A DNA stretch of 64,000 nt from Pseudomonadota bacterium (GTDB taxonomy: Bacteria > Pseudomonadota > Alphaproteobacteria > Sphingomonadales > Sphingomonadaceae): assembly GCA_023400405.1 (NCBI GenBank), contig JAEXFD010000030.1, positions 231,212-295,211 of the forward strand, written 5' to 3'. Shown here piece by piece: positions 1 through 7,489 of this stretch. The notes below the pieces were generated by a model. That model was given only the letters and a program-made list of their open reading frames with translations, made no database searches and was not told the origin of the DNA. A program made the position numbers and the translations under genes. Each line of letters opens with the position of its first letter. The stretch's first letter is position 1.

Positions 1-412
1 CACGGTCGAATTCTACAGCCATGTGATGCACATCGTCTCGAACGTCGTCGGCCGGCTCGCGCCGGGCAGCGACGCGCTCGACGCGCTGTTCGCGGGCTTT
101 CCGGCGGGGACGGTGAGCGGCGCGCCCAAGGTGCGCGCGTGCGAGATCATTGCCGAGTTGGAGCCCGAGACGCGCGGGCCCTATGCGGGCGGCGTCGGTT
201 ATTTCTCGCCCGACGGATCGATGGACAGCTGCATCGTGCTGCGCACCGCGCTCGTGAAGGACGGGGTGATGCACGTCCAGGCCGGCGCGGGGATCGTGGC
301 GGATAGCGATCCGGCCTATGAGCAGCGGGAGTGCGAGGCGAAGTCCGGCGCGCTGTTCGCGGCGGCGCGCGAAGCGGTGGCGCGCGCGGCCGAGGCTGGG
401 TTCGGGCAGTAA
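1..412 (+). CDS. trpE: Anthranilate synthase component I, C-terminal fragment
   Basis: This is the C-terminal ~136 codons of the large subunit of anthranilate synthase, which converts chorismate to anthranilate in the first committed step of tryptophan synthesis using ammonia supplied by TrpG. The reading frame is open from the window edge (frame 2), so the start lies outside. Visible chorismate-binding-family signatures are SGAPKVRA, the GGVGYFSPDG stretch, the IVLRTALV strand and QAGAGIVADSDP near the end. The trpG partner lies 1.4 kb downstream, separated by a reverse-strand gene and a lipoprotein gene, so the two are unlikely to share a simple tight operon here. Identity is clear; only the 5' end is missing. 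Confidence 0.95.
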   Translation, partial: TVEFYSHVMHIVSNVVGRLAPGSDALDALFAGFPAGTVSGAPKVRACEIIAELEPETRGPYAGGVGYFSPDGSMDSCIVLRTALVKDGVMHVQAGAGIVADSDPAYEQRECEAKSGALFAAAREAVARAAEAGFGQ

Positions 413-414
413 TT

Positions 415-542
415 CCCTCTCCCATCGGGAGAGGGAGCGAGCCGCGTAGCGGCGGAAGGGTGAGGGCGACCTTCCCATTCACCCTCACCCTTCCCACTCG
501 GCTTCGCCGAGCGGGCCCCTTCCCTCTCCCAGAGGGAGAGGG
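415..542. repeat. Composite REP-like inverted repeat
   Basis: Two near-identical palindromic blocks (CCCTCTCCC-atc-GGGAGAGGG at 415-435 and CCCTCTCCC-aga-GGGAGAGGG at 522-542) flank a second inverted pair (GGAAGGGTGAGGG against CCCTCACCCTTCC) and a small hairpin CTCGGCTTCGCCGAG. The block fills the gap between convergent trpE and the reverse-strand gene that follows. It may also end transcription in both directions; that is inference. Confidence 0.7.
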
Positions 543-548
543 AGAATT

Positions 549-962
549 TTACGGAACCTGCGCTGCCTTCATCTTGGCGTCGAGGCGCTCCTGATACCAT
601 TGCTGGAGCATCTGGCGGGTGCAGCCGGTCTGGCCGCCGGTGCCGACCGGCGAGCAGCTGTTCGGCATGCCGACGCGATTGACTTGCTCGACCGTCTCGA
701 CGCGATTGGTCCAGGGCTGCGAGGCGGCGTCCTGACGCGGCTGGTCGCGGAATTCCTTGGGAATGCGATAGGGCGATTCGCCGGTCTTGGCGCAGACCAC
801 GATCTCGTCCGGATCGCTCGACTTGGGGCAGGGATCGTCATTGTAGAGGATCACGCTGCGCACGCGCTTGGGCAGGCCGGAGTCGGCATCCTGGCCCTTT
901 TTCTGCCCGGCCATGGCGGGCGATGCCAGCAACGCGGCGGCGATCAGCAATCTGGCGAACAT
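549..962 (-). CDS. Hypothetical secreted protein with signal peptide
   Basis: A 137-residue protein that I cannot assign to a named family. It begins with a clear signal peptide (a short basic start, a leucine/alanine core and an SPAMA-G cleavage-like site near residue 18), so it is probably periplasmic. The mature part is hydrophilic, with four cysteines (in DPCPK, VVCAK, PNSCSP and GCTRQ contexts) that could form two disulfides. The ATG at 962 follows an AAGGAGTT ribosome-binding site. It is convergent to trpE and divergent from the downstream lipoprotein gene. Confidence 0.7.
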   Translation of the reverse strand: MFARLLIAAALLASPAMAGQKKGQDADSGLPKRVRSVILYNDDPCPKSSDPDEIVVCAKTGESPYRIPKEFRDQPRQDAASQPWTNRVETVEQVNRVGMPNSCSPVGTGGQTGCTRQMLQQWYQERLDAKMKAAQVP

Positions 963-1076
963 CGGAACTCCTTCACCGGGCTTGGCGCCCTCCCTGCCAG
1001 CGTTGCCCCGCCATCATGGCAAGCGCAAGGCGCATCCGCGGCTTGCCTTGGCCGCCGCCCGCCCTAAGTCGATGGC

Positions 1077-1832
1077 ATGATCCGGCTCGTCGCCCTCGCC
1101 GGCGCCCTTCTCCTCCTCGCTTCCTGCGGCCCGCGCACCCGCGACGGCGTGGTCGAGGCGTGCCGGACGGTCCATTTCGAGGGCACGCGCTTCACGGCCT
1201 GTCGCGCCGACCCCGCGCACCACACGCTGCTGCTGGTCGACAAGGGGCCGGACGGGCGGCCGATGCGCGATTTCACCGGGCTGCAGCCGCGGCTCGGCAA
1301 CCGCTATCGCCAGATCGCCTTTGCGATGAACGCCGGCATGTTCGATTTGCGCGGGGCACCGATCGGCTATTATGTCGAGGACGGCGCCGAGCAGAAGCCG
1401 CTCAACCGGCGCCCTGGGCCGGGCAATTTCCACCTCCAGCCCAATGGCGTGTTCTGGGGCGACGCCGTCGGCTGGCACGTCGCGACCACCGACGATTTTG
1501 CCGCGACCAAGCCCGAGCATGTCCGCTTCGCCACCCAATCGGGGCCGATGCTGCTGATCGACGGCCAGCTTCACCCCAAGCTGGCTGACAACGGCACCTC
1601 GCTGCAGGTGCGCAACGCCGTGGGCGTGGGGCTGGATGGCACGGCGTGGCTGGCGATCAGCGACGAGCCGGTGTCCTTCGGCCGCTTCGCCCGGCTGTTC
1701 CGCGATCGGCTGGCCTGCCCCGACGCCCTGTATCTCGACGGCGCCGTGTCTCGGCTCTGGGACCCCGTGTCAGGACGGATGGACGGCGGTTCGCCGATCG
1801 GGCCGATTGTGGTCGCGCTCCAGACGCGGTAG
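1077..1832 (+). CDS. Phosphodiester glycosidase (NAGPA/DUF2233) family lipoprotein
   Basis: A 251-residue protein with a lipoprotein signal (LLLLASC, predicted lipidated cysteine at residue 17), so it is probably membrane-anchored in the periplasm. The body has the features of the phosphodiester glycosidase / NAGPA-like domain: a FAMNAGMFD stretch, the QPNGVFWG motif, an ATQSGPMLL segment and a C-terminal DALYLDGAVSRLWDP region. Family members cleave sugar phosphodiesters or act on cell-wall glycans; the substrate here is unknown. It ends 8 bases before trpG and may be transcribed with it, although no functional link to tryptophan synthesis is apparent. Confidence 0.8.
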   Translation: MIRLVALAGALLLLASCGPRTRDGVVEACRTVHFEGTRFTACRADPAHHTLLLVDKGPDGRPMRDFTGLQPRLGNRYRQIAFAMNAGMFDLRGAPIGYYVEDGAEQKPLNRRPGPGNFHLQPNGVFWGDAVGWHVATTDDFAATKPEHVRFATQSGPMLLIDGQLHPKLADNGTSLQVRNAVGVGLDGTAWLAISDEPVSFGRFARLFRDRLACPDALYLDGAVSRLWDPVSGRMDGGSPIGPIVVALQTR

Positions 1833-1840
1833 CGGGTCCC

Positions 1841-2425
1841 ATGATCCTCGTCATCGACAATTACGACAGCTTTACCTGGAACCTGGTCCATTATCTGATG
1901 GAGCTGGGGGCCGAGGTGCAGGTGGTGCGCAACGATGCGCTGAGCGCGCGCGACGCGATCTCCAGCAATGCCCAGGCCTTCCTGATTTCGCCCGGCCCCT
2001 GCACGCCGAACGAAGCCGGGATCAGCCTCGATCTCGTCGCCGCCTGTGCCGAGGCGCACAAGCCGCTGCTCGGGGTTTGCCTGGGGCATCAGTCGATCGG
2101 CCAGCATTTCGGCGGCAGCGTGGTGCGCGGCGGGCTGATGCACGGCAAGACCAGCCCGGTGAGCCATGACGGAACCGGCCTGTTCGAAGGCCTTCCCTCC
2201 CCGTTCATCGCGACGCGCTACCATTCGCTGATCGTCACCGACATTCCCGACGACCTCATCGTCAACGCCACCGCGGACGATGCGCATGTGATGGGCTTTC
2301 GCCACCGTGAGCTGCCGATCCACGGCGTGCAGTTCCATCCCGAGAGCATCGCCACCGAACACGGCCATGCGATGCTCGCCAATTTCCTGCGCATCGCCGG
2401 GATCGAGGCACGCGCGCTCGCGTGA
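1841..2425 (+). CDS. trpG: Anthranilate synthase component II (glutamine amidotransferase)
   Basis: A 194-residue class I glutamine amidotransferase that supplies ammonia to TrpE for anthranilate formation. The catalytic triad is visible: the nucleophile cysteine in GVCLGHQSIG and the histidine and glutamate in GVQFHPESI. The start MILVIDNYDSFTWNL is typical of TrpG/PabA, so the ATG at 1841 is preferred to upstream in-frame codons that would run into the preceding lipoprotein gene. It could also serve aminodeoxychorismate synthase, as PabA-type subunits do; the neighbourhood favours the tryptophan role. Confidence 0.93.
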   Translation: MILVIDNYDSFTWNLVHYLMELGAEVQVVRNDALSARDAISSNAQAFLISPGPCTPNEAGISLDLVAACAEAHKPLLGVCLGHQSIGQHFGGSVVRGGLMHGKTSPVSHDGTGLFEGLPSPFIATRYHSLIVTDIPDDLIVNATADDAHVMGFRHRELPIHGVQFHPESIATEHGHAMLANFLRIAGIEARALA

Positions 2426-2472
2426 CAATTTGCGACAATTCGTTTCGCGGCTGACATTCCCCAGCGACAATC
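2424..2472 (+). promoter_or_regulatory. Tandem GACAATT repeats, possible regulator binding site
   Basis: GACAATT occurs at 2424-2430 and again at 2434-2440, exactly 10 bases (one helical turn) apart, and a variant GACAATC lies at 2466-2472. The array is A/T-rich relative to its surroundings and sits about 80 bases before the EF-hand gene. Head-to-tail half-sites at one-turn spacing suit an OmpR-type response regulator dimer. No regulator is identified, and the first copy overlaps the trpG stop codon. Confidence 0.3.
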
Positions 2473-2517
2473 GCGTGCCAGCGTTCACCGTCCGATCAGC
2501 GGGCGATGGAGCGGGAC

Positions 2518-2778
2518 ATGCGCGACAAATGGACGATCGCCCTCACCCTGGCCGGGATGGCGACGATGGCCGTGGCGATCGGAACCGCGATGACGCACAG
2601 CAAGGCGCATGCCGATGCCGATGCCAATCGCGTGATCACCCGCGCCCAGTGGATCGACGCCGCCGAGGCACGGTTCGACCGGCTCGACCTCAACAAGGAC
2701 GGCAAGCTGGACGCAAGCGAACTCGCCAATCGCCGCCATCATGGCGGACCGGTGCCGGAGCCCGTCCCCTCCAAGTGA
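2518..2778 (+). CDS. Small EF-hand domain protein
   Basis: An 86-residue protein with an N-terminal hydrophobic segment (TIALTLAGMATMAVAIGTAM) that is either a signal sequence or an inner-membrane anchor, followed by one EF-hand loop (DLNKDGKLDASE) whose acidic positions suit calcium binding. The start at 2518 is chosen because GGAG lies six bases upstream; a second ATG four codons earlier (2506) overlaps that site. Only one EF-hand is visible, so it may dimerise or act as a periplasmic calcium-binding protein. The tandem GACAATT repeats just upstream suggest separate regulation. Confidence 0.75.
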   Translation: MRDKWTIALTLAGMATMAVAIGTAMTHSKAHADADANRVITRAQWIDAAEARFDRLDLNKDGKLDASELANRRHHGGPVPEPVPSK

Positions 2779-2845
2779 TTGCGATGGCGGCAATCTAGCC
2801 GCCCGCCAGTGGACGAAATCCGGCGTCGCGCGTTAGCCTCGCCGG

Positions 2846-4381
2846 ATGGACTTCTTCGAAAGCCTCATTGCGCTGCTGGCGCTGGCGGTGCTGCTGCTTC
2901 AGGTCGCGCGCCGGACCTGGATTCCCTATCCGACCATGCTGGCACTGGCCGGCGTGGTGGTGGCATTGGTGCCCGGCGCGCCGTCGATCGCGCTGGAGGG
3001 CCATACCGCGCTGGCGCTGTTCATCGCGCCGGTGCTGCTCGACGCGGCGTTCGACTTCCCGCTCGCCGCGGTCCGGCGCCTCTGGGTGCCCTTGCTGTCG
3101 CTCGCCGTCGCCGCGGTGATCGTCACCACTGCCGTCGTCGCCTGGATCGGCTGGACCTTTGCCGGGCTGCCGATCGCCGCGGCGATTACGCTCGGCGCGA
3201 TCGTCGCGCCCCCCGACGCGGCCGCGGCGACGACGGTATTGCGATCGGCGGCGCTGCCGCGGCGCACCGCGCAATTGCTCACCGGCGAGAGCCTGCTCAA
3301 CGACGCCTCGGCGCTGCTGCTGTTCGCCGGAGCGACGGCGATCCAGAGCCATGGCGGCATCGACGCCGGCGTCGGCCTGCGCCTTGGCCTCGCGGTGCCG
3401 GGCGGGATCGTGCTGGGGCTGGCGATGGGCTGGATCATGGGCCGCATCGTTCCCTTCACGCGCGGATCGTTCGGCGGCAACCTGTTCGAGTTCGTCGGCA
3501 CGTTCAGCGCCTGGATCCTGGCCGAACGGCTCGGCTTCTCGGCCGTGATCTGCGTGGTGGTGATGGCGATGTTCGTCGCCAATTTCTCCTCCGCCAGCGC
3601 CGACGCGCGCAACCGCGTCCAGTCGTTCGCGGTGTGGGGGACGGTGGTGTTCGTGCTCAACGTCGTCGCCTTCCTGCTGATGGGGATGCAAGTGCGCCAG
3701 ATCGTCGCTGGGCTGACGGCCGAGCGGGCGCACGAGGCGGCGGCCTTTGCCGGGATGGTGGTGCTGGCGGTGGTGACGACGCGGATGGCCTGGGTGCTGC
3801 TCTACAACCGCCTTGCGCTTCATTTCGCCGTGCTCCGCGAGGGCCCGGAACCGCCGAGCCTTGCCCAGAGCGTGCTGATCGGCTGGTGCGGGATGCGTGG
3901 GCTCGTCACGGTCGCCACCGCCTTCGCGCTGCCCGCCGACTTCCCCCAGCGCGACCTGATCGTGCTCTGCGCGTTCGCGGTGGTGCTGGCGACGCTGGTC
4001 GTCCAGGGGCTGACACTCGCCCCGTTGATCCGATTGCTCGGGCTCGGCGATGGCGACAAGGACGACGAGGAGCACGATGCGGCACGCCGAGCGCTTGCCG
4101 ACGCCGCGAACGAGCGACTCGCGCAGGAGCACGGCCCCCTCGCCGACGACGCGCGCCGCCAGATCGCCATCGATCGCGCCGGGCTCGACGGCGATTGCGG
4201 CGACTATAACGAGCGCCAGCGGCTCAAGCTGGCGATGATCGCGGCCCAGCGCGCCCGCCTGCGCCAGCTGCGCGACGAGGACGAAGTCGGCCAGGAAAGC
4301 TATGAGCTGCTCCAGGAAGAACTGGACTGGCGCGAGCTGGCGATCGGCCCGGCAGGCCAGCAGCTGATCGAAGAAGGCTGA
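2846..4381 (+). CDS. Na+/H+ antiporter of the CPA1 family
   Basis: A 511-residue integral membrane protein with about twelve hydrophobic segments in the first ~400 residues and a charged cytoplasmic tail of ~100 residues. Family signatures are APPDAAAATTVLR (Asp124) and GESLLNDASALLLF (Asn152-Asp153, the ion-binding pair of CPA1/NhaP-type exchangers). The expected role is proton-coupled export of sodium or potassium across the inner membrane; ion preference cannot be read from sequence. It lies between trpG and trpD on the same strand and appears to be an insertion into the tryptophan gene order. Confidence 0.9.
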   Translation: MDFFESLIALLALAVLLLQVARRTWIPYPTMLALAGVVVALVPGAPSIALEGHTALALFIAPVLLDAAFDFPLAAVRRLWVPLLSLAVAAVIVTTAVVAWIGWTFAGLPIAAAITLGAIVAPPDAAAATTVLRSAALPRRTAQLLTGESLLNDASALLLFAGATAIQSHGGIDAGVGLRLGLAVPGGIVLGLAMGWIMGRIVPFTRGSFGGNLFEFVGTFSAWILAERLGFSAVICVVVMAMFVANFSSASADARNRVQSFAVWGTVVFVLNVVAFLLMGMQVRQIVAGLTAERAHEAAAFAGMVVLAVVTTRMAWVLLYNRLALHFAVLREGPEPPSLAQSVLIGWCGMRGLVTVATAFALPADFPQRDLIVLCAFAVVLATLVVQGLTLAPLIRLLGLGDGDKDDEEHDAARRALADAANERLAQEHGPLADDARRQIAIDRAGLDGDCGDYNERQRLKLAMIAAQRARLRQLRDEDEVGQESYELLQEELDWRELAIGPAGQQLIEEG

Positions 4382-4442
4382 GTGGGCCACACCCATGCAG
4401 GATTTGCTCGACTCGCTGGCCAGGGGCCGGAATAGAGCGGGC

Positions 4443-5435
4443 GTGACCACCTTCGCCCTGCTCCCCGATCCCGCCACCCCGCTGAGCCGCGAATCCGCTG
4501 CACAGGCCTTTGCCGACATGCTCGACGGCAGCGCGCCCGAGGCCGAGATCGAACGCTTCCTGATCGACCTGTCGATCCGCGGCGAGACCAGCATCGAAAT
4601 CGCCGAGGCGGCGCGGGCGATGCGGGCGCGGCTGATCCCGATCACGGCGCCCGAGGGCGCGATCGACGTGTGCGGCACGGGGGGTGACGGGCATCATACG
4701 CTCAACGTCTCGACTGCGGTGAGCCTGGTCGTGGCGGCGGCGGGCGTGCCGGTCGCCAAGCATGGCAACCGCGCGGCATCGTCCAAGGCGGGCGCGGCAG
4801 ACACCCTCGAAGCGCTCGGCCTCGATCTCGATCGTGCCGGGGCGCGGGCCGAGGAGTCGCTTCACGAGCTCGGCATCGCCTTTCTGTTCGCGCAGCACCA
4901 CCATCCGGCGCTGGCACGGATCGGACCGCTGCGGCGGAGGATCGCGCGGCGGACGATCTTCAACCTGATGGGGCCGCTCGCCAATCCGGCGCATGTCCGC
5001 CGCCAGCTGATCGGCATCGCCCGGCCGGATTACGCGCCGATCTATGCCGAGGCGCTCGAGCAGCTCGGCGCCGAGGCGGCGGCGATCGTCTCGGGCGAGG
5101 AAGGGCTGGACGAGCTTTCGACCGAGCGGCCGAGCGTCGTGGTCAATGTCGGCGCTGCCGGGTTGCCGCGGACGATCGCGTCGGAGGATGCCGGCCTGCC
5201 GCGCCACCCGCTCGCGGCGATCCGCGGGGGCGATCCCGAGCATAATGCGCTGGCACTCCACCGGCTGCTGACCGGCGAGCCCGGCGCCTATCGAGACGCG
5301 GTGCTGCTCAACGCCGCCGCCGCGCTGGTCGTCGCGGGCGAGGCGACCGACCTGCGCAGCGGCGCGGAGGAAGCTGCGGAGGTGATCGACAAGGGACTTG
5401 CCAAGGCGCTGCTCGACTGCTGGATCGCCTTTTGA
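4443..5435 (+). CDS. trpD: Anthranilate phosphoribosyltransferase
   Basis: This enzyme transfers the phosphoribosyl group from PRPP to anthranilate, the second step of tryptophan synthesis. The PRPP-binding motif CGTGGDGHHTLNVST, the KHGNRAASSKAG stretch and the RTIFNLMGPLANP motif are intact. The GTG at 4443 (330 residues) starts the protein at TTFALLPDPATPLS and gives the usual length; an in-frame ATG at 4395 would add 16 residues and neither start has a strong ribosome-binding site. The stop overlaps the trpC start by one base (TGATG), indicating translational coupling. Confidence 0.94.
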   Translation: MTTFALLPDPATPLSRESAAQAFADMLDGSAPEAEIERFLIDLSIRGETSIEIAEAARAMRARLIPITAPEGAIDVCGTGGDGHHTLNVSTAVSLVVAAAGVPVAKHGNRAASSKAGAADTLEALGLDLDRAGARAEESLHELGIAFLFAQHHHPALARIGPLRRRIARRTIFNLMGPLANPAHVRRQLIGIARPDYAPIYAEALEQLGAEAAAIVSGEEGLDELSTERPSVVVNVGAAGLPRTIASEDAGLPRHPLAAIRGGDPEHNALALHRLLTGEPGAYRDAVLLNAAAALVVAGEATDLRSGAEEAAEVIDKGLAKALLDCWIAF

Positions 5436-6223
5436 TGAGCACGATCCTCGACCAGATCCTGGCAACCAAGCGCGACGAAGTCGCCGCGCGCAAGGCCGCG
5501 ACCTCGCTTGCCGACTTGCAGGCCGCCGCGCTTGCACAGACGCCGCCGCGGGGCTTTCGCCGCACGCTCGATGCCAAGGTCGCGGCGGGCGGCTATGGCC
5601 TGATCGCCGAGGTCAAGAAGGCGAGCCCGTCCAAGGGGCTGATCCGCCCCGATTTCGACCCGCCCGCTCATGCCCGCGCCTATGAGGCCGGCGGCGCCGC
5701 TTGCCTCTCGGTGCTGACCGATCGCGGCTATTTCCAGGGGCATGAGGACTATCTGGTCGCGGCGCGCGCCGCCGTGTCGCTGCCGGTGCTGCGTAAGGAT
5801 TTTACGGTCGATCCCTGGCAGGCGATCGAGGCGCGGAGCATCGGCGCCGACGCGATCCTGCTGATCGTCTCGGCACTCGAAGACGGGCAGATGGCCGAGA
5901 TCGAGGCGATTGCGATCGAACTGGGCATGGACGTGCTGGTCGAGGTGCACGGGCCCGAGGAGCTCGACCGTGCGCTGCGGCTGCGCTCGCGGCTGATCGG
6001 GGTGAACAATCGCAATCTCAAGGACTTCACCGTCTCTTTTGAGCGTACCTACGAACTGATCGGGCGCGCGCCGGCCGATTGCACGTTCGTTGCCGAGAGC
6101 GGGCTCACCCGCCGCGCCGATCTCGACGCGATGGCCGAACATGGCGTGCGCTGCTTCCTGATCGGCGAATCGCTGATGCGCCAGGCCGATGTCGAGGCAG
6201 CGACGCGGGAATTGGTGGGGTGA
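5435..6223 (+). CDS. trpC: Indole-3-glycerol phosphate synthase
   Basis: A 262-residue TIM-barrel enzyme that closes the indole ring, converting carboxyphenylamino-deoxyribulose phosphate to indole-3-glycerol phosphate. Signatures include the catalytic-lysine segment LIAEVKKASPSKG, VLRKDFTVDPWQ, IGVNNRNLKDF and FVAESGLTRRADL. The ATG at 5435 overlaps the trpD stop. The gene is in turn overlapped by moaC, so trpD-trpC-moaC form a tightly coupled unit. It is a stand-alone TrpC with no fused TrpF domain; trpF, trpB and trpA are not in this window. Confidence 0.95.
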   Translation: MSTILDQILATKRDEVAARKAATSLADLQAAALAQTPPRGFRRTLDAKVAAGGYGLIAEVKKASPSKGLIRPDFDPPAHARAYEAGGAACLSVLTDRGYFQGHEDYLVAARAAVSLPVLRKDFTVDPWQAIEARSIGADAILLIVSALEDGQMAEIEAIAIELGMDVLVEVHGPEELDRALRLRSRLIGVNNRNLKDFTVSFERTYELIGRAPADCTFVAESGLTRRADLDAMAEHGVRCFLIGESLMRQADVEAATRELVG

Positions 6224-6690
6224 CGGCCGACCTCACGCATCTTGATGCGAGCGGCGCGGCGCATATGGTCGATGTTTCGGGCAAGCCCGTCACGGCGCGC
6301 GAGGCCGTCGCCACCGGGCGCATCACCATGTCCCCGGAGGCAGCCTCGGCGATCCGAGCCGGCACGATGAAGAAGGGCGACGTGCTCGCCACCGCGCGCA
6401 TCGCCGGGATCATGGCAGCGAAGCGGACCGCCGAGCTGATCCCGCTCTGCCACCCGCTGCCGCTCAATCGGGTTGCGATCGAGCTGGCGCCGGACGAGAG
6501 CGGCGTCACCGTCACCGCCACCGCGGCGACCCAGGGGCAGACCGGCGTCGAGATGGAGGCACTCACCGCCGCCAGCGTTGCGCTGCTCACCCTCTACGAC
6601 ATGGCCAAGGCGATCGACAAAACCATGGTGATCGGCGAGGTCCGCCTGCTTTCCAAGACCGGCGGCAAATCGGGTGACTGGCGGGCCTGA
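6220..6690 (+). CDS. moaC: Cyclic pyranopterin monophosphate synthase
   Basis: MoaC acts after MoaA in molybdenum cofactor synthesis, rearranging 3',8-cyclo-GTP into cyclic pyranopterin monophosphate. The 156-residue protein carries the family motifs MVDVSGK, ELIPLCHPLPL and the QTGVEMEALTAASVALLTLYDMAKA helix, with the conserved KTGGKSG at the C terminus. The GTG at 6220 overlaps the trpC stop (GTGA) and follows a GGTGGG stretch. A longer in-frame reading into trpC is not needed to reach family length. moeA, for a later step of the same pathway, lies 1.8 kb downstream. Confidence 0.94.
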   Translation: MTADLTHLDASGAAHMVDVSGKPVTAREAVATGRITMSPEAASAIRAGTMKKGDVLATARIAGIMAAKRTAELIPLCHPLPLNRVAIELAPDESGVTVTATAATQGQTGVEMEALTAASVALLTLYDMAKAIDKTMVIGEVRLLSKTGGKSGDWRA

Positions 6691-6728
6691 CCGCCAAAAT
6701 CAGCGTGACCTCGCCCGGCGCATCCGAT

Positions 6729-6745
6729 AGTTATCTTAAATAACT
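6729..6745. promoter_or_regulatory. AT-rich palindrome, candidate operator for the GST gene
   Basis: AGTTAT-cttaa-ATAACT is a perfect 6+6 inverted repeat with a 5-base centre. It is strikingly A/T-rich in a GC-rich region and lies directly before the ribosome-binding site of the glutathione transferase gene. Its size and symmetry resemble operators of small winged-helix regulators such as the MarR or HxlR families. No cognate regulator is encoded next to it. Confidence 0.4.
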
Positions 6746-6758
6746 TGTGGAGGATCCC

Positions 6759-7409
6759 GTGTTGCCTCAGCTCTTTGCTCACCCCTTCTCCTCCTACTGC
6801 CAGAAGGTGCTGATCGCGCTCTATGAGAACGATACGGCGTTCGAGTACCGGAACATGGAGACGCCGGGCACGATGGAGGCCCTGGCCGAGCTGTGGCCGC
6901 TCAAGCGCTTCCCGATCCTGGTCGATGGCAGTCGCACGATCCTCGAATCGAGCGTGATCATCGAATATTGCGACCAGCGTTGGCCTGGGCCGGTGGCGAT
7001 GATCCCCGCCGACTGCGAAACCGCGATCGAAGTGCGGATGCTCGATCGGGTTTTCGACAATTATGTCATGACGTCGATGCAGAAGCCCGTCGCCGATGCG
7101 CTCCGCCCCGCGGAAGCGCGCGACCCGCACGGCGTGCAGGAAGCGCGGGCGATGCTCGATCGCATCTATGCCTGGCTCGATCGCCATATCGCCGGGCGCG
7201 AATGGGCAGCGGGCGCGTTCAGCCTCGCCGACTGCGCCGCCGCGCCTTCGCTCTTCTACGCCGACTGGGCTCACCCGATCCCGGAGGCGCTGGGAAATCT
7301 GCGAGCCTATCGCGCGCGGCTGCTCGCGCGTCCCTCGGTGGCGCGGGCGGTCGACGAGGCACGACCCTATCGCCACTATTTCCCGCTCGGCGCGCCGGAC
7401 CGGGATTAG
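6759..7409 (+). CDS. Glutathione S-transferase family protein
   Basis: A 216-residue two-domain GST. The N-terminal thioredoxin-like domain has an HPFSSYCQKVLIAL start with the typical catalytic Ser/Cys region, the cis-proline strand FPILVDG and the glutathione-contacting LESSVIIEY; the C-terminal helical domain contains FSLADCAAAPSLFYADW. It probably conjugates glutathione to electrophiles or acts in glutathione-dependent detoxification in the cytoplasm. GGAGGA at 6749-6754 precedes GTG 6759 by four bases and TTG 6762 by seven, so either may be the start. It interrupts the moaC-moeA pair and is preceded by a palindrome that may regulate it. Confidence 0.87.
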   Translation: MLPQLFAHPFSSYCQKVLIALYENDTAFEYRNMETPGTMEALAELWPLKRFPILVDGSRTILESSVIIEYCDQRWPGPVAMIPADCETAIEVRMLDRVFDNYVMTSMQKPVADALRPAEARDPHGVQEARAMLDRIYAWLDRHIAGREWAAGAFSLADCAAAPSLFYADWAHPIPEALGNLRAYRARLLARPSVARAVDEARPYRHYFPLGAPDRD

Positions 7410-7489
7410 GGAATCCGCAACCCTGACGGTTAACCGCGCTTTCACGCTCCCACGCCCAGTTTCGCGGCGCGGGCGGGCGAGAAAGAATC

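Noticed and set aside
2795..4678. A 627-codon reverse open frame over the antiporter and trpD
   Set aside because: It overlaps two well-supported genes and has shadow-like composition.
6079..6219. Longer N terminus for moaC
   Set aside because: It would lie within trpC in another frame; the GTG at 6220 gives normal family length.
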